Origin: Mobilitalea sp.
GTDB lineage: Bacteria; Bacillota_A; Clostridia; Lachnospirales; Lachnospiraceae
Length of the DNA stretch: 12,417 nucleotides
Direction: 5' to 3'
Assembly (NCBI GenBank): GCA_029974875.1
Contig: JARKQP010000296.1
Location: forward strand, 1-12,417
Under the pieces are notes generated by a model. The model was not told where the DNA came from, did no database searches, and worked only from the letters and a program-made list of their open reading frames with translations. Shown here piece after piece: positions 1 through 6,477 of this stretch. A program made the position numbers and the translations under genes. Positions within the stretch are counted from its first letter, which is position 1; every line of letters begins with the position of its first letter.

Positions 1-1
1 C

Positions 2-178
2 GTGGCGCGGTGCGTCTGCATGGGTTCCGCAGTGCATCACCACGTCAATCTTCTGTGTCAGCACGCCGCTCTTTGCCAGGTTGTGCATGGTGTCAATCTT
101 AGGCTTCGCAAAATAAGGCCATACCGGGATATCGGCATGGAATGGATGTGTTAAATCAACTACTACTTTCTTTCCCAT
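2..178 (-). CDS. Cyclase-family metal-dependent hydrolase, N-terminal part (cut by window edge)
   Basis: Only the first 59 codons are in the window; the gene continues past position 1. The visible protein begins MGKKVVVDLTHPFHADIPVW and reaches HCGTHADAPRH at residues 49-59. This is the His-x-Gly-Thr-His-x-Asp-x-Pro-x-His metal-binding signature of the cyclase/kynurenine formamidase family, with H49, H53 and D55 as expected metal ligands. The ATG at 178 follows a GGAGG with normal spacing. Members hydrolyse cyclic or amide substrates, such as N-formylkynurenine and, in anaerobes, the ring of dihydrophloroglucinol. Here the gene follows an SDR and an HAD-family dehydrogenase. That makes a ring-opening cyclohydrolase the best inference, but kynurenine formamidase or another cyclase cannot be excluded from the N-terminus alone. 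The family is confident; the substrate is not. Confidence 0.85.
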   Translation of the reverse strand, partial: MGKKVVVDLTHPFHADIPVWPYFAKPKIDTMHNLAKSGVLTQKIDVVMHCGTHADAPRH

Positions 179-244
179 TATTTATTCCTCCAAATCTGAT
201 CATTACTGCTTGTTCTTCTTATTTTCCATAGTTTCATTTCATCT

Positions 245-439
245 GTCTTACTTTAAATTGTAATGTATTACTAACGTATCTTTTTTCTATACTTATTTTA
301 CAATGTATCATACAACTTTTCTATCTCTGATTCTGCATTGCATCATGCATTTTTCTTATTACCGATTTTGCGCTGCAGCATGACATTTTTCTGATCACTG
401 ATCTTGCAATGTAACATTCCATTTTCTGATTGCTGAGTT
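245..439. repeat. Degenerate ~35-bp tandem repeat array (about five units)
   Basis: The gap between the HAD-family gene and the cyclase gene holds diverged tandem units starting at about 251, 287, 321, 355 and 391, with a partial sixth at 426 that enters the HAD stop-codon region. Most units begin CTATC, CTTAT, CTGAT or similar and end in a run of T. They share a core of the type GATTTTGC..TGCA.CATG.CATTTTT. Units 3 to 5 (34, 36 and 35 bp) are the clearest; units 1 and 2 are more AT-rich and eroded. On the transcribed minus strand the array lies downstream of the HAD gene and upstream of the cyclase ribosome-binding site. No open reading frame or convincing terminator was seen in it. Confidence 0.6.
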
Positions 440-1369
440 TTATACCCCGTAGATCATCCTAATCAAATATTCATTTAGATCGTTCTTTGATTTTTCAATC
501 TGCTCCGGTGTCCACTCCTGCAGACCCCTTCCGGTCTTAAAGCCAATATCACCCTTTTCCACCTTCCCGGCGATTAGCGGAGAGACCTCCGTATCCCTGC
601 ATAAATCCTGGAATATATAGCTGTGGATATTATAGGTGAGATCCGTTCCCACCATGTCCACGTTCTCCAAGGGTCCCAGCTGGGGAAGCCTGAGGCCGAA
701 GCTGTTACGGACCGCCTCATCCACTGTAGCCGCATCCGCAATCCCCTGCTCCACAATGTAAATTGCTTCCCTCCAGAGGGCATGCTGCATACGGTTTGCG
801 ATGAAGCCCGGTACATCTTTTTTGCAAAGCACCGGTTTCTTCCCTGTCTTACGCAGGAACTCCATCACCACGTCAGCAACCTCATCCCTAGTATAATCGG
901 ATTTTACTACCTCCACCAGCGGGATCAGGAAGGCAGGATTCCAGAAATGGGTTCCTACCAGCCGCTCCTTATGCACTAATTTGGCGGAAATCTCCGTCGG
1001 GCTGATGACAGAGGTATTGGTACAGAAAATGGTGTCCACAGGGCAGCGCTCCTCCAGCTTGGCGAACATATCCTGCTTAATGTCCAGCTTTTCAAAAACG
1101 CACTCGATAACAAGATCCGCTGCCTTGATTTCACTGCTTTCCAGATCTGTGGTAAAGCTGACCCTGGATACCCTTTTTTCTACCTCTTCCCCTGATATGA
1201 TATTCTTATCCACCAGCTGCTTGAAGGTAGCCTTAAGCCCTTCAGTAAAGGGGGAATCGTACATATCATAAACAGTAATCTTTAAGTCTTCACATACGGA
1301 CAGGACATGGGCAATTCCTTTTCCCATCATGCCTCCGCCGCAGATCAGGACATTTTTTATATCTTTCAT
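440..1369 (-). CDS. 3-hydroxyacyl-CoA dehydrogenase family NAD-dependent oxidoreductase
   Basis: A 309-residue protein beginning MKDIKNVLICGGGMMGKGIA. The N-terminal Rossmann dinucleotide fold carries G11-x-G13-xx-G16. S120 (NTS), H141 and N144 (HFWNP) and E153 match the catalytic serine, histidine, asparagine and glutamate of the family. The 12-residue H141-E153 spacing is the family norm. The C-terminal helical domain starts near residue 187 (PGFIANRM). The ATG at 1369 is preferred over one at 1423, because AGAGGA at 1376-1381 is correctly spaced for it and the extra 18 residues are not family-like. Its neighbours are an SDR upstream and a cyclase-family hydrolase downstream. In this setting oxidation of a free hydroxy-oxo acid such as 3-hydroxy-5-oxohexanoate is a reasonable inference. 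A true 3-hydroxybutyryl-CoA dehydrogenase or an L-gulonate-dehydrogenase-like role is an alternative. Confidence 0.88.
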   Translation of the reverse strand: MKDIKNVLICGGGMMGKGIAHVLSVCEDLKITVYDMYDSPFTEGLKATFKQLVDKNIISGEEVEKRVSRVSFTTDLESSEIKAADLVIECVFEKLDIKQDMFAKLEERCPVDTIFCTNTSVISPTEISAKLVHKERLVGTHFWNPAFLIPLVEVVKSDYTRDEVADVVMEFLRKTGKKPVLCKKDVPGFIANRMQHALWREAIYIVEQGIADAATVDEAVRNSFGLRLPQLGPLENVDMVGTDLTYNIHSYIFQDLCRDTEVSPLIAGKVEKGDIGFKTGRGLQEWTPEQIEKSKNDLNEYLIRMIYGV

Positions 1370-1463
1370 CGTGTGTCCTCTTTCCCTTATTATTAAGATG
1401 GTTAAGGAAATCCACTTTCCCATCTTTCCTTAACTATGGATTACCAGGGCCGCCCCTTACTTC

Positions 1464-1494
1464 TTCCCCGGTGGATTAATCCAGTGCCGGGGAA
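1464..1494 (-). other. Hairpin in the SDR-HAD intergenic gap
   Basis: TTCCCCGG at 1464-1471 is complementary to CCGGGGAA at 1487-1494. The inner TGGATTAATCCA at 1472-1483 is itself a perfect palindrome, so the two stems can stack with only a three-base bulge. The structure lies in the 161-bp gap after the SDR stop and before the HAD start. No T-run follows on the minus strand, so it is not a standard intrinsic terminator. An mRNA-processing or stabilising hairpin, or a protein-binding palindrome, is possible. Confidence 0.55.
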
Positions 1495-1530
1495 TGCAGG
1501 CACCAGCGCTTAAATAGCCATGGCCATGGG

Positions 1531-2322
1531 TTAGTTAGCCCAGTATCCACCCTCGGTAGCTACATTGGCGCCGGTCATAAAGTCGCTTGCGCTGGATGCG
1601 AGGAAGATGCATGGCCCGACGAAGTCCTCCGGCTCACCAAGACGGCCTACCGGGAGGCGCTTTAAGAAGTTCTGGTATACGGGGCTGTCCGGGTTGAACA
1701 TCCATTCTGTCAGCTCGGAACGGAATACGGTAGGGTTGAGGGTGTTGACATTAATCTTGTATTTCGCTGTCCACTCGCAGGCAAGGGACTGTGCCATTAA
1801 GTCGATTCCTGCCTTTGCTGTACAGTAGCCGGTATAGCCTGCCATACCCATCTTGGAGCGTGCGGAGGATACTAAGATTACCTTTCCACCCTTACCCTGG
1901 TCAATCATCTTCTGTCCGGCATACTTGCAGAACAGCCAGGTAGCCTGGACGTCAGAGTCCATAATCTTCTTCCACTCAGCCAGCTCCTGCTCTACGATCG
2001 GCTGTGCATGGTTGTAGCCTGCTGCCGTTACCAGTACGTTAATCTCACCGAACTTTGCCACGGTGTCATTTACAATTTTGATAACATCCTCTTCCACGGA
2101 AGGCTCCCCTGCGGAGTAACCGCATTCGATTCCAGCTGCAGCAAGCTCATCACAAAGTGCCTTGCACTTGTCATCGCTGCGGCCTGTTACCATAACCTTC
2201 ATCCCTGCATAACCATATCCGAAAGCAATCGCCCTTCCAAGGGCACCGGTAGCACCCGTTAACAGTGCAACCTTTCCTTTTACGTCAAACAAATTATTCA
2301 CAAACTGTTTCTCAACTGCCAT
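1531..2322 (-). CDS. Short-chain dehydrogenase/reductase (possible phloroglucinol-reductase-type enzyme)
   Basis: A 263-residue classical SDR that reduces or oxidises a carbonyl/alcohol with NAD(P). Visible motifs are the cofactor glycine motif TGATGALG (22-29), TAAG (99-102, in place of NNAG), serines S152/S153 and the catalytic Y166-x3-K170. TGRS at 46-49 after the second strand suggests an NADP preference (inference). ATG at 2322 has AGGAGGC at 2329-2335 with seven-base spacing. The length is typical of gluconate-5-dehydrogenase or 3-oxoacyl-ACP-reductase-like SDRs, which is how automated annotation would probably label it. Its neighbours, an HAD-family dehydrogenase and a cyclase-family hydrolase downstream, match the enzyme set of anaerobic phloroglucinol breakdown, where the first step is an NADPH-dependent SDR. 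The family is certain; the substrate is inferred from context. Confidence 0.9.
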   Translation of the reverse strand: MAVEKQFVNNLFDVKGKVALLTGATGALGRAIAFGYGYAGMKVMVTGRSDDKCKALCDELAAAGIECGYSAGEPSVEEDVIKIVNDTVAKFGEINVLVTAAGYNHAQPIVEQELAEWKKIMDSDVQATWLFCKYAGQKMIDQGKGGKVILVSSARSKMGMAGYTGYCTAKAGIDLMAQSLACEWTAKYKINVNTLNPTVFRSELTEWMFNPDSPVYQNFLKRLPVGRLGEPEDFVGPCIFLASSASDFMTGANVATEGGYWAN

Positions 2323-2328
2323 TTTTAA

Positions 2329-2335
2329 GCCTCCT
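2329..2335 (-). promoter_or_regulatory. Ribosome-binding site of the SDR gene, terminal copy of a repeated block
   Basis: AGGAGGC on the minus strand lies seven bases before the SDR ATG. The same or a near-identical block recurs upstream at about 2360, 2392, 2424, 2454 and 2482. The functional site is therefore the last unit of the tandem array. Unlike the upstream copies it has no CCTCC partner immediately downstream, but it could pair with GCCTCC at 2350-2355. Confidence 0.7.
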
Positions 2336-2339
2336 GACT

Positions 2340-2490
2340 ATATTTTTATGGAGGCCCTTGCCTCCTGTTTATGACTTTTATGGAGGCTTCTGCCCCCTGT
2401 TCATGACTTGTGTAGAGGCTTCTGCCTCCTGCTTATGTTTTTGTGGAGCATTTGTCCCTGCTTATTTCTAACAGGAATTCTGCCTCCTTA
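2340..2490. repeat. ~32-bp tandem repeat array of self-pairing GGAGG/CCTCC units
   Basis: The 180-bp gap between the cupin stop and the SDR start holds about five units with a spacing of 28-32 bp. Plus-strand unit pattern: TTATGGAGGCTTCTGCCTCC followed by TGTTTATGACTT. Start points of the ATGGAGG-like block are 2348, 2380, 2412 and 2443; the last unit near 2472 is diverged. Within units GGAGGC pairs with GCCTCC: a perfect 6-bp stem with a 4-base loop in unit 1, one mismatch in unit 2 and a 5-bp stem in unit 3. The array would be transcribed as a row of small hairpins just upstream of the SDR ribosome-binding site. No coding potential is supported. Confidence 0.75.
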
Positions 2491-2502
2491 GCACTTCCCC
2501 TA

Positions 2503-2853
2503 TTATGCCTGGGGATAGTTGATGATAACCAGCATCCTGGCCGGCAGGTTTGATTCATTGATTAAGTGACGTCCTTCATTTGGGGCAAAGGAAATTGCCT
2601 CGTCCTTATGGATCACATACTTGTTGCCCGCTTTATCCGTAACGGTCATCTCACCCTCCAGTACATAATATACCTTTTCCAACGGGTTATCCTCATAAGC
2701 ATATTCTGCCCCGCCACCCGGTAAGAAGGTGGATACACCCATCCAGAACTTTTCAGCTCCGGTCTCCTCTTTCCCGTGGATACGCATCGCCGTCATTCCA
2801 AAATGCCCAGGTGCGTTGTAAGCCTGTAATTCCTCTAATGTTCTTTTTACCAT
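2503..2853 (-). CDS. Small single-domain cupin protein
   Basis: A 116-residue protein beginning MVKRTLEELQAYNAPGHFGM. It has the single beta-barrel pattern of a small cupin: LPGGGAEYAYEDNPLEKVYYVLEGEMTV-type motif 1 around residues 44-71 and motif 2 around 84-100 (APNEGRHLIN). The two metal histidines expected in motif 1 are missing (AEYAY at 49-53), while E60 and H96 remain, so metal binding may be altered or absent. The ATG at 2853 is chosen because AAGGAAGGGG at 2861-2870 is correctly placed; an upstream ATG at 2874 would put this site inside the gene. It sits just upstream of the SDR. A role as an accessory enzyme (isomerase, decarboxylase or tautomerase-like) or as a sensor for the pathway intermediate is possible, but the sequence does not decide. 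Confidence 0.82.
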   Translation of the reverse strand: MVKRTLEELQAYNAPGHFGMTAMRIHGKEETGAEKFWMGVSTFLPGGGAEYAYEDNPLEKVYYVLEGEMTVTDKAGNKYVIHKDEAISFAPNEGRHLINESNLPARMLVIINYPQA

Positions 2854-2885
2854 TGTAATACCCCTTCCTTTCATATCATATATTT

Positions 2886-2914
2886 ATTATTTTTATATCA
2901 TTCCTACTAAACAA
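2886..2914 (-). promoter_or_regulatory. Weak candidate promoter upstream of the cupin gene
   Basis: On the minus strand TTGTTT (2909-2914) is separated by 17 bases from AATAAT (2886-2891), in an AT-rich stretch about 35 bp before the cupin ATG. Neither box is a perfect sigma-A match. The location after a large gap makes a promoter plausible but unproven. Confidence 0.25.
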
Positions 2915-2960
2915 CCTGCTACAATTTGTCCGAAAAACACATCCTCATACCACCACTGTA

Positions 2961-2994
2961 AATATACTAGCGCGGTGAATATACTAACGCGGTG
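2961..2994. repeat. 17-bp direct repeat, two copies
   Basis: AATATACTAGCGCGGTG (2961-2977) is followed at once by AATATACTAACGCGGTG (2978-2994), with one mismatch. A partial third start, AATAT, runs into the left arm of the palindromic element. The repeat end GGTGAATAT is also the outer end of that element, so the repeats look like duplications of its terminus. Confidence 0.75.
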
Positions 2995-3113
2995 AATATG
3001 AGTGTCTCTATATCCATCTGGGCGCAGACCGGGCCTCCCGTGAATGCCTGCACTTGGCAATCATGGGATGTTAAAGGCAAGCCCTGGTGGATATAGAGAC
3101 ACTCATATTCACC
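2991..3113. repeat. 123-bp element with 26-bp perfect terminal inverted repeats and inner hairpin
   Basis: The left arm at 2991-3016 is the exact reverse complement of the right arm at 3088-3113 (26 of 26). Pairing continues inward over 3017-3023 with 3081-3087, with one wobble and one mismatch. Inside, 3037-3048 pairs with 3056-3067 (11 of 12 including one wobble) around a seven-base loop, TGCACTT. Transcribed from either strand it would fold into a long stem with a second hairpin at the tip. It lies after the NuoF-like gene and before the cupin. No T-run follows either end, which argues against a plain terminator. It resembles a MITE-like or otherwise mobile palindromic element, or a structured RNA. 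No transposase is nearby and no clear target duplication was identified. Confidence 0.8.
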
Positions 3114-3199
3114 TCACAGCCTACCCCCTTAACCCCTCAGCCTAAAGCCCATTGACCCCTTATCTCATTACTATCACTACAACAAACCCCCGCCTAATA

Positions 3200-4333
3200 C
3201 TAGAACTTCCCAACCTTCGTAAGCTTCGTCGGCAGCTTCGGCCTCGCCCCGGTAACCTTAATAATGGCACCTTCCTCACAGGCATCCACACATTTGCCGC
3301 ATTTCGTACAAAAATCCTCATTAATCATATGGATAAAACCTTTCTTACCCTCAATCGCATCCTCCGGACATTCATCCACACATTCCTCACAGCCAGTGCA
3401 CTGCTTTGGCAGAATACAATAGGAAGCAAAGGCGGAGCAGACACCAGCCGGACAGTTCTTCTTCTTAATATGGGACTCCACCTCATCCTTGAATAACTCC
3501 AGGCCTGTAGTAATTAATTGGGGCATCTTCTGCCCAAAGCTGCAATAGGCTCCGATTTCAATAATTTCACTGATTTCCTTAATCAGATCAACATCCGTCA
3601 TCTTCGCCTTACCGGCAGTCATTTCCTCAACGATGGTCATGTATTGGAGTGAGCCTTCACGGCACAGGACACATTTGCCGCAGGAGGTACCTTGGATTAG
3701 CTGGGCCAGCTTTTTCAGCTCCTCCACCATGCAGTCTTCCTTTTCAAAAAAAGTGATGGAATCATAGAGACTATCCTGCTCTATGGTATATTCGGATAAC
3801 TCACCCGCCCTTACAAACCTGCCACGGATGCCTCCAAGTAAAATCCCCTTCCTGTCTGAGGCCGTTACGCTTTGTCCTTCCAGGACATCAGAAAGCTTGC
3901 TGCCTACCGGGACTTCCACTACCTCTGATTTATTCCCGGTATTGATAAAGAAGACCTTGGAAGCTGAGCCTGATTCCTTCTCCTGTACAAGAGTGTAAGC
4001 CTCCTCCGGGGTTATAACCATCAGCTCCTTGCCGGAAAGCTTTACCTGCGTATCGGGAACCGTCGGTCTGGGCAGCTTGCCCTTGATCACTTCAGCTGCT
4101 GCTCCCGCATTGGCAGTAATCATGCTTTCCATACCGTAATAAACCGTAATTTCCGGTTCAAACTCCTCTGCTGATCCTTTGGGAAGCAGCACTGCAAGCT
4201 CTCCTGCGCCAACCTCCCCAGCCTTCAGCTTCATGCCTTTTACGACTTCATCCTTCCGGGTTTCAAGCAGATATTTTGATATTTTTCCATACTGGTCATC
4301 TGCACAAAAATTACATAATAATACCTTACCCAT
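3200..4333 (-). CDS. Shortened NuoF-like iron-sulfur electron-transfer subunit
   Basis: A 377-residue protein beginning MGKVLLCNFCADDQYGKISK. The C-terminal two thirds match the NuoF/HydB family: an SLBB-like segment (about 139-175), the 4Fe-4S site C218-xx-C221-xx-C224 with C264, then two ferredoxin 4Fe-4S motifs (C312, C315, C318, C322 and C342, C345, C348, C352). The glycine-rich FMN/NADH-binding region of true NuoF is absent. Residues about 64-115 look like a worn remnant of the end of that domain, so the protein probably cannot bind NADH itself. ATG at 4333 overlaps the upstream stop by eight bases and has AAGGAGGTG at 4341-4349; an upstream ATG at 4462 only extends into the overlapping gene. 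With the NuoG/GltD-like partner it likely forms a soluble electron relay. The true electron acceptor is not shown by the sequence. Confidence 0.85.
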   Translation of the reverse strand: MGKVLLCNFCADDQYGKISKYLLETRKDEVVKGMKLKAGEVGAGELAVLLPKGSAEEFEPEITVYYGMESMITANAGAAAEVIKGKLPRPTVPDTQVKLSGKELMVITPEEAYTLVQEKESGSASKVFFINTGNKSEVVEVPVGSKLSDVLEGQSVTASDRKGILLGGIRGRFVRAGELSEYTIEQDSLYDSITFFEKEDCMVEELKKLAQLIQGTSCGKCVLCREGSLQYMTIVEEMTAGKAKMTDVDLIKEISEIIEIGAYCSFGQKMPQLITTGLELFKDEVESHIKKKNCPAGVCSAFASYCILPKQCTGCEECVDECPEDAIEGKKGFIHMINEDFCTKCGKCVDACEEGAIIKVTGARPKLPTKLTKVGKF

Positions 4334-6464
4334 TCTGGCCCACCTCCTTGCTTTCCGTCGGAATATAATCATTCCAGAAGCGTTGCGGCGCGATCCTCGC
4401 CCGGAGGTCACACTGTAAGCAGCGGTCTGCCTCACAATGTGCTTTGTCTGCATCAAAGCCAAAGTCCATCAGGTCGAAATTATGGCAGCGGGTCTTTGCA
4501 CTTTCCACATTTGGCTCCGTACGTTCCAGCTCGCCGTAGTGCTTCCAATTGCCGATCCTTCCATCCGGTTCCTGTATGGAGGCCAGCTGCTCCTCGATGC
4601 AGCCGTCACCGCCAAGGTAGATATCGATCTGGGACACTGCCTTACGTGCCGCAGCAATTGCCTTAATGACAGATGCCGTGCCTGTTACTGCGTCACCGGC
4701 TGCAAAAATACCCGGTATACTGGTCTGGGTCGTCTTTTCGTCAACCTCGATCCTATTTCCCCTTCCAAGCTTCAGTCCAAATTCCTCTGTTACCGCAGGC
4801 CTCTGGCCGATTGCGAAGATAATGGTATCCGCCTCAATGGTTTCCAGGCTGTCCGGCACCTTATCAAGGACCGCTTTTCCGGTTTCATCAAAATGAAAGC
4901 TCCTGATACTTGTCATCTCAAAGCCGGCCACCTTACCGTCTTTGCCGGTAATCCGCTCAAAGTTCTTTGAGTTATGGATTATAATGCCTTCTTCCTTGGT
5001 CCAGGCAACCTCTTCCTCGCTTGCCCTCATGCTGTCCGCCGCTTCAAGGCATACCATATGGACTTCCTTTGCCCCAAGGCGCAGTGCAGAGCCTGCACAG
5101 TCCACGGCCACGTTACCGCCGCCCAGCACAACAACCCGCTCACCGATCCCAGGACGGTTGCCAAGATTGATTTCCCTAAGAAATTCTGTATTAATATAGA
5201 CTCCCTCAAGGCCATTTCCTTCCAGGGGAAGCTTTAAGCCCTCGTGGGTGCCGATTGCAACAAATACTGCGTCATAGCCCTGCTCCAGCAGCTCCTTTGC
5301 TGAGGTGACCGGTGTATTATATTCCACCCTCACCCGGCCGCTGGTGACCTCTACAACCTCCTTTTGGATTACCTCCCGGGGCAAACGGTAGGAGGGGATA
5401 CCATAGGTCATCTGTCCTCCCGCCTGGGGCAGCTTTTCAAGTACCACTACCTCATGGCCAAGCTTTGACAGATAGTAGGCTGCCGTAAGACCGGCAGGGC
5501 CGGCACCGACCACCGCCACCCTTTTGCCCGTCTCCGGCTTCTGGAAGCTATGGACCCTCCAGCTTCCGTCATCCTGGCTCGCAGCATAGCGCTTGATGTT
5601 GCGGATGGATACGGCTCCATTAATATGGTTACGTCTGCAGGCAAGCTCACAGTCATGGGTACAGATGTATCCCAAAGCCTCCGGAAATGGAGCTTTTTCA
5701 CGAACGGTAGCCGCCGCCTCCGTGTATTTTCCTTCTTTTAAGTAACGGACGTATTTAGGTATGTTAATATTGGCAGGACATCCGTCAATACAAGGCACCA
5801 AGGCCTTTTCCCTGGATACCCCTTCCTTAATTACGCCAACCTTATCACGGATGGATCCGGTCGGACAGACTTCAACACAGGCGCCACAGAATCGGCACCC
5901 TGCCTCTGATAAGGAGCTTCCGTTCACTACAACCTGCAGCCTTCCGTTTACCCTGTCATATTTTAACGCACCAACGTCCCTCATCTCATCGCAGGCCCTG
6001 ACACAGCGGCCGCATAGGATACAGCGGTACATCTCATGATGGATCAACGGATTGCTTTCATCTGCACCGGTACGGATCTTTAAGTCCCTTAAGCTGCGTC
6101 CCGTATCACCAATATACTGGGAAATGGACATTAACTGGCATTTGCCATACTTGGGACATCCGGTGCACTCACTCGGATGGGTTTTAAACATTAAATCAAC
6201 TGAAAGCTTTCTAACCTTTTCCGCTAGATCACTTTTTGTATGTATTACCATTCCTTCCGCCACTTTGGTGGAGCAGGAGGTCACGACCCCTCCTACTCCT
6301 TCCTGCTCGACCACACATAGCCGGCAGCCACCGCTGTGGTTTAGGTTTTCATGGTAGCACAGATGGGGTATATATATTTTGTTAGCCAGGGCGGCTTCCA
6401 AAATCGTCTGATTCTCATCAGCGATAATCTCTTTTCCATCGATTATCATCTTAATCTGGCTCAT
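4326..6464 (-). CDS. NuoG-like iron-sulfur / GltD-like FAD-NAD(P)H oxidoreductase fusion
   Basis: A 712-residue fusion. The N-terminus is NuoG/HydA-like: a 2Fe-2S ferredoxin domain (C36, C47, C50, C64), a His-Cys 4Fe-4S site (H96, C100, C103, C109) and two 4Fe-4S motifs (C148, C151, C154, C158; C190, C193, C196, C200). The remainder is like the small subunit of glutamate synthase (GltD) and NfnB: a cysteine-rich linker (C225, C229, C268, C272, C276), FAD motif GAGPAG (320-325), NAD(P) motif GGGNVAVDCA (448-457) and GIFAAGDA (585-592). It probably oxidises NAD(P)H at FAD and passes electrons through five iron-sulfur centres. ATG at 6464 has AAGGAAGG at 6472-6479, overlapping the upstream stop; a start at 6515 would lie inside the preceding gene. 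Similar fusions occur in Sporomusa-type Nfn transhydrogenase and formate dehydrogenase clusters. Here the partner is a flavoprotein reductase. Confidence 0.9.
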   Translation of the reverse strand: MSQIKMIIDGKEIIADENQTILEAALANKIYIPHLCYHENLNHSGGCRLCVVEQEGVGGVVTSCSTKVAEGMVIHTKSDLAEKVRKLSVDLMFKTHPSECTGCPKYGKCQLMSISQYIGDTGRSLRDLKIRTGADESNPLIHHEMYRCILCGRCVRACDEMRDVGALKYDRVNGRLQVVVNGSSLSEAGCRFCGACVEVCPTGSIRDKVGVIKEGVSREKALVPCIDGCPANINIPKYVRYLKEGKYTEAAATVREKAPFPEALGYICTHDCELACRRNHINGAVSIRNIKRYAASQDDGSWRVHSFQKPETGKRVAVVGAGPAGLTAAYYLSKLGHEVVVLEKLPQAGGQMTYGIPSYRLPREVIQKEVVEVTSGRVRVEYNTPVTSAKELLEQGYDAVFVAIGTHEGLKLPLEGNGLEGVYINTEFLREINLGNRPGIGERVVVLGGGNVAVDCAGSALRLGAKEVHMVCLEAADSMRASEEEVAWTKEEGIIIHNSKNFERITGKDGKVAGFEMTSIRSFHFDETGKAVLDKVPDSLETIEADTIIFAIGQRPAVTEEFGLKLGRGNRIEVDEKTTQTSIPGIFAAGDAVTGTASVIKAIAAARKAVSQIDIYLGGDGCIEEQLASIQEPDGRIGNWKHYGELERTEPNVESAKTRCHNFDLMDFGFDADKAHCEADRCLQCDLRARIAPQRFWNDYIPTESKEVGQNG

Positions 6465-6477
6465 TGAATTACCTTCC

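Larger units (their letters stand above)
2854..3199. other. 346-bp intergenic region between the redox module and the cupin gene
   Basis: This is the longest gene-free stretch. It holds the candidate promoter, the 17-bp direct repeats and the 123-bp palindromic element. A C-rich segment at about 3114-3190 contains weakly repeated blocks of the type CAGCCTA...CCCTTA (period roughly 22 bp, poorly conserved). I see no small gene with a credible ribosome-binding site. The region separates the redox module from the cupin-SDR-HAD-cyclase block and may mark an operon boundary or a processing site. Confidence 0.6.

Noticed and set aside
245..439. Possible CRISPR array
   Set aside because: Units are contiguous, degenerate and have no unique spacers between conserved repeats.
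2991..3113. Ordinary rho-independent terminator
   Set aside because: The stem is far longer than typical, the loop is over 50 bases with its own hairpin, and no T-run follows on either strand.
4334..4462. Upstream start for the NuoF-like gene inside the NuoG/GltD-like gene
   Set aside because: The added 43 residues are an out-of-frame reading of the preceding gene. The strong AAGGAGGTG at 4341-4349 fixes the start at 4333.
4437..4970. Plus-strand 177-residue open frame
   Set aside because: It is antisense to the GltD-like domain, whose motifs are clear on the minus strand; its cysteines are composition artefacts.
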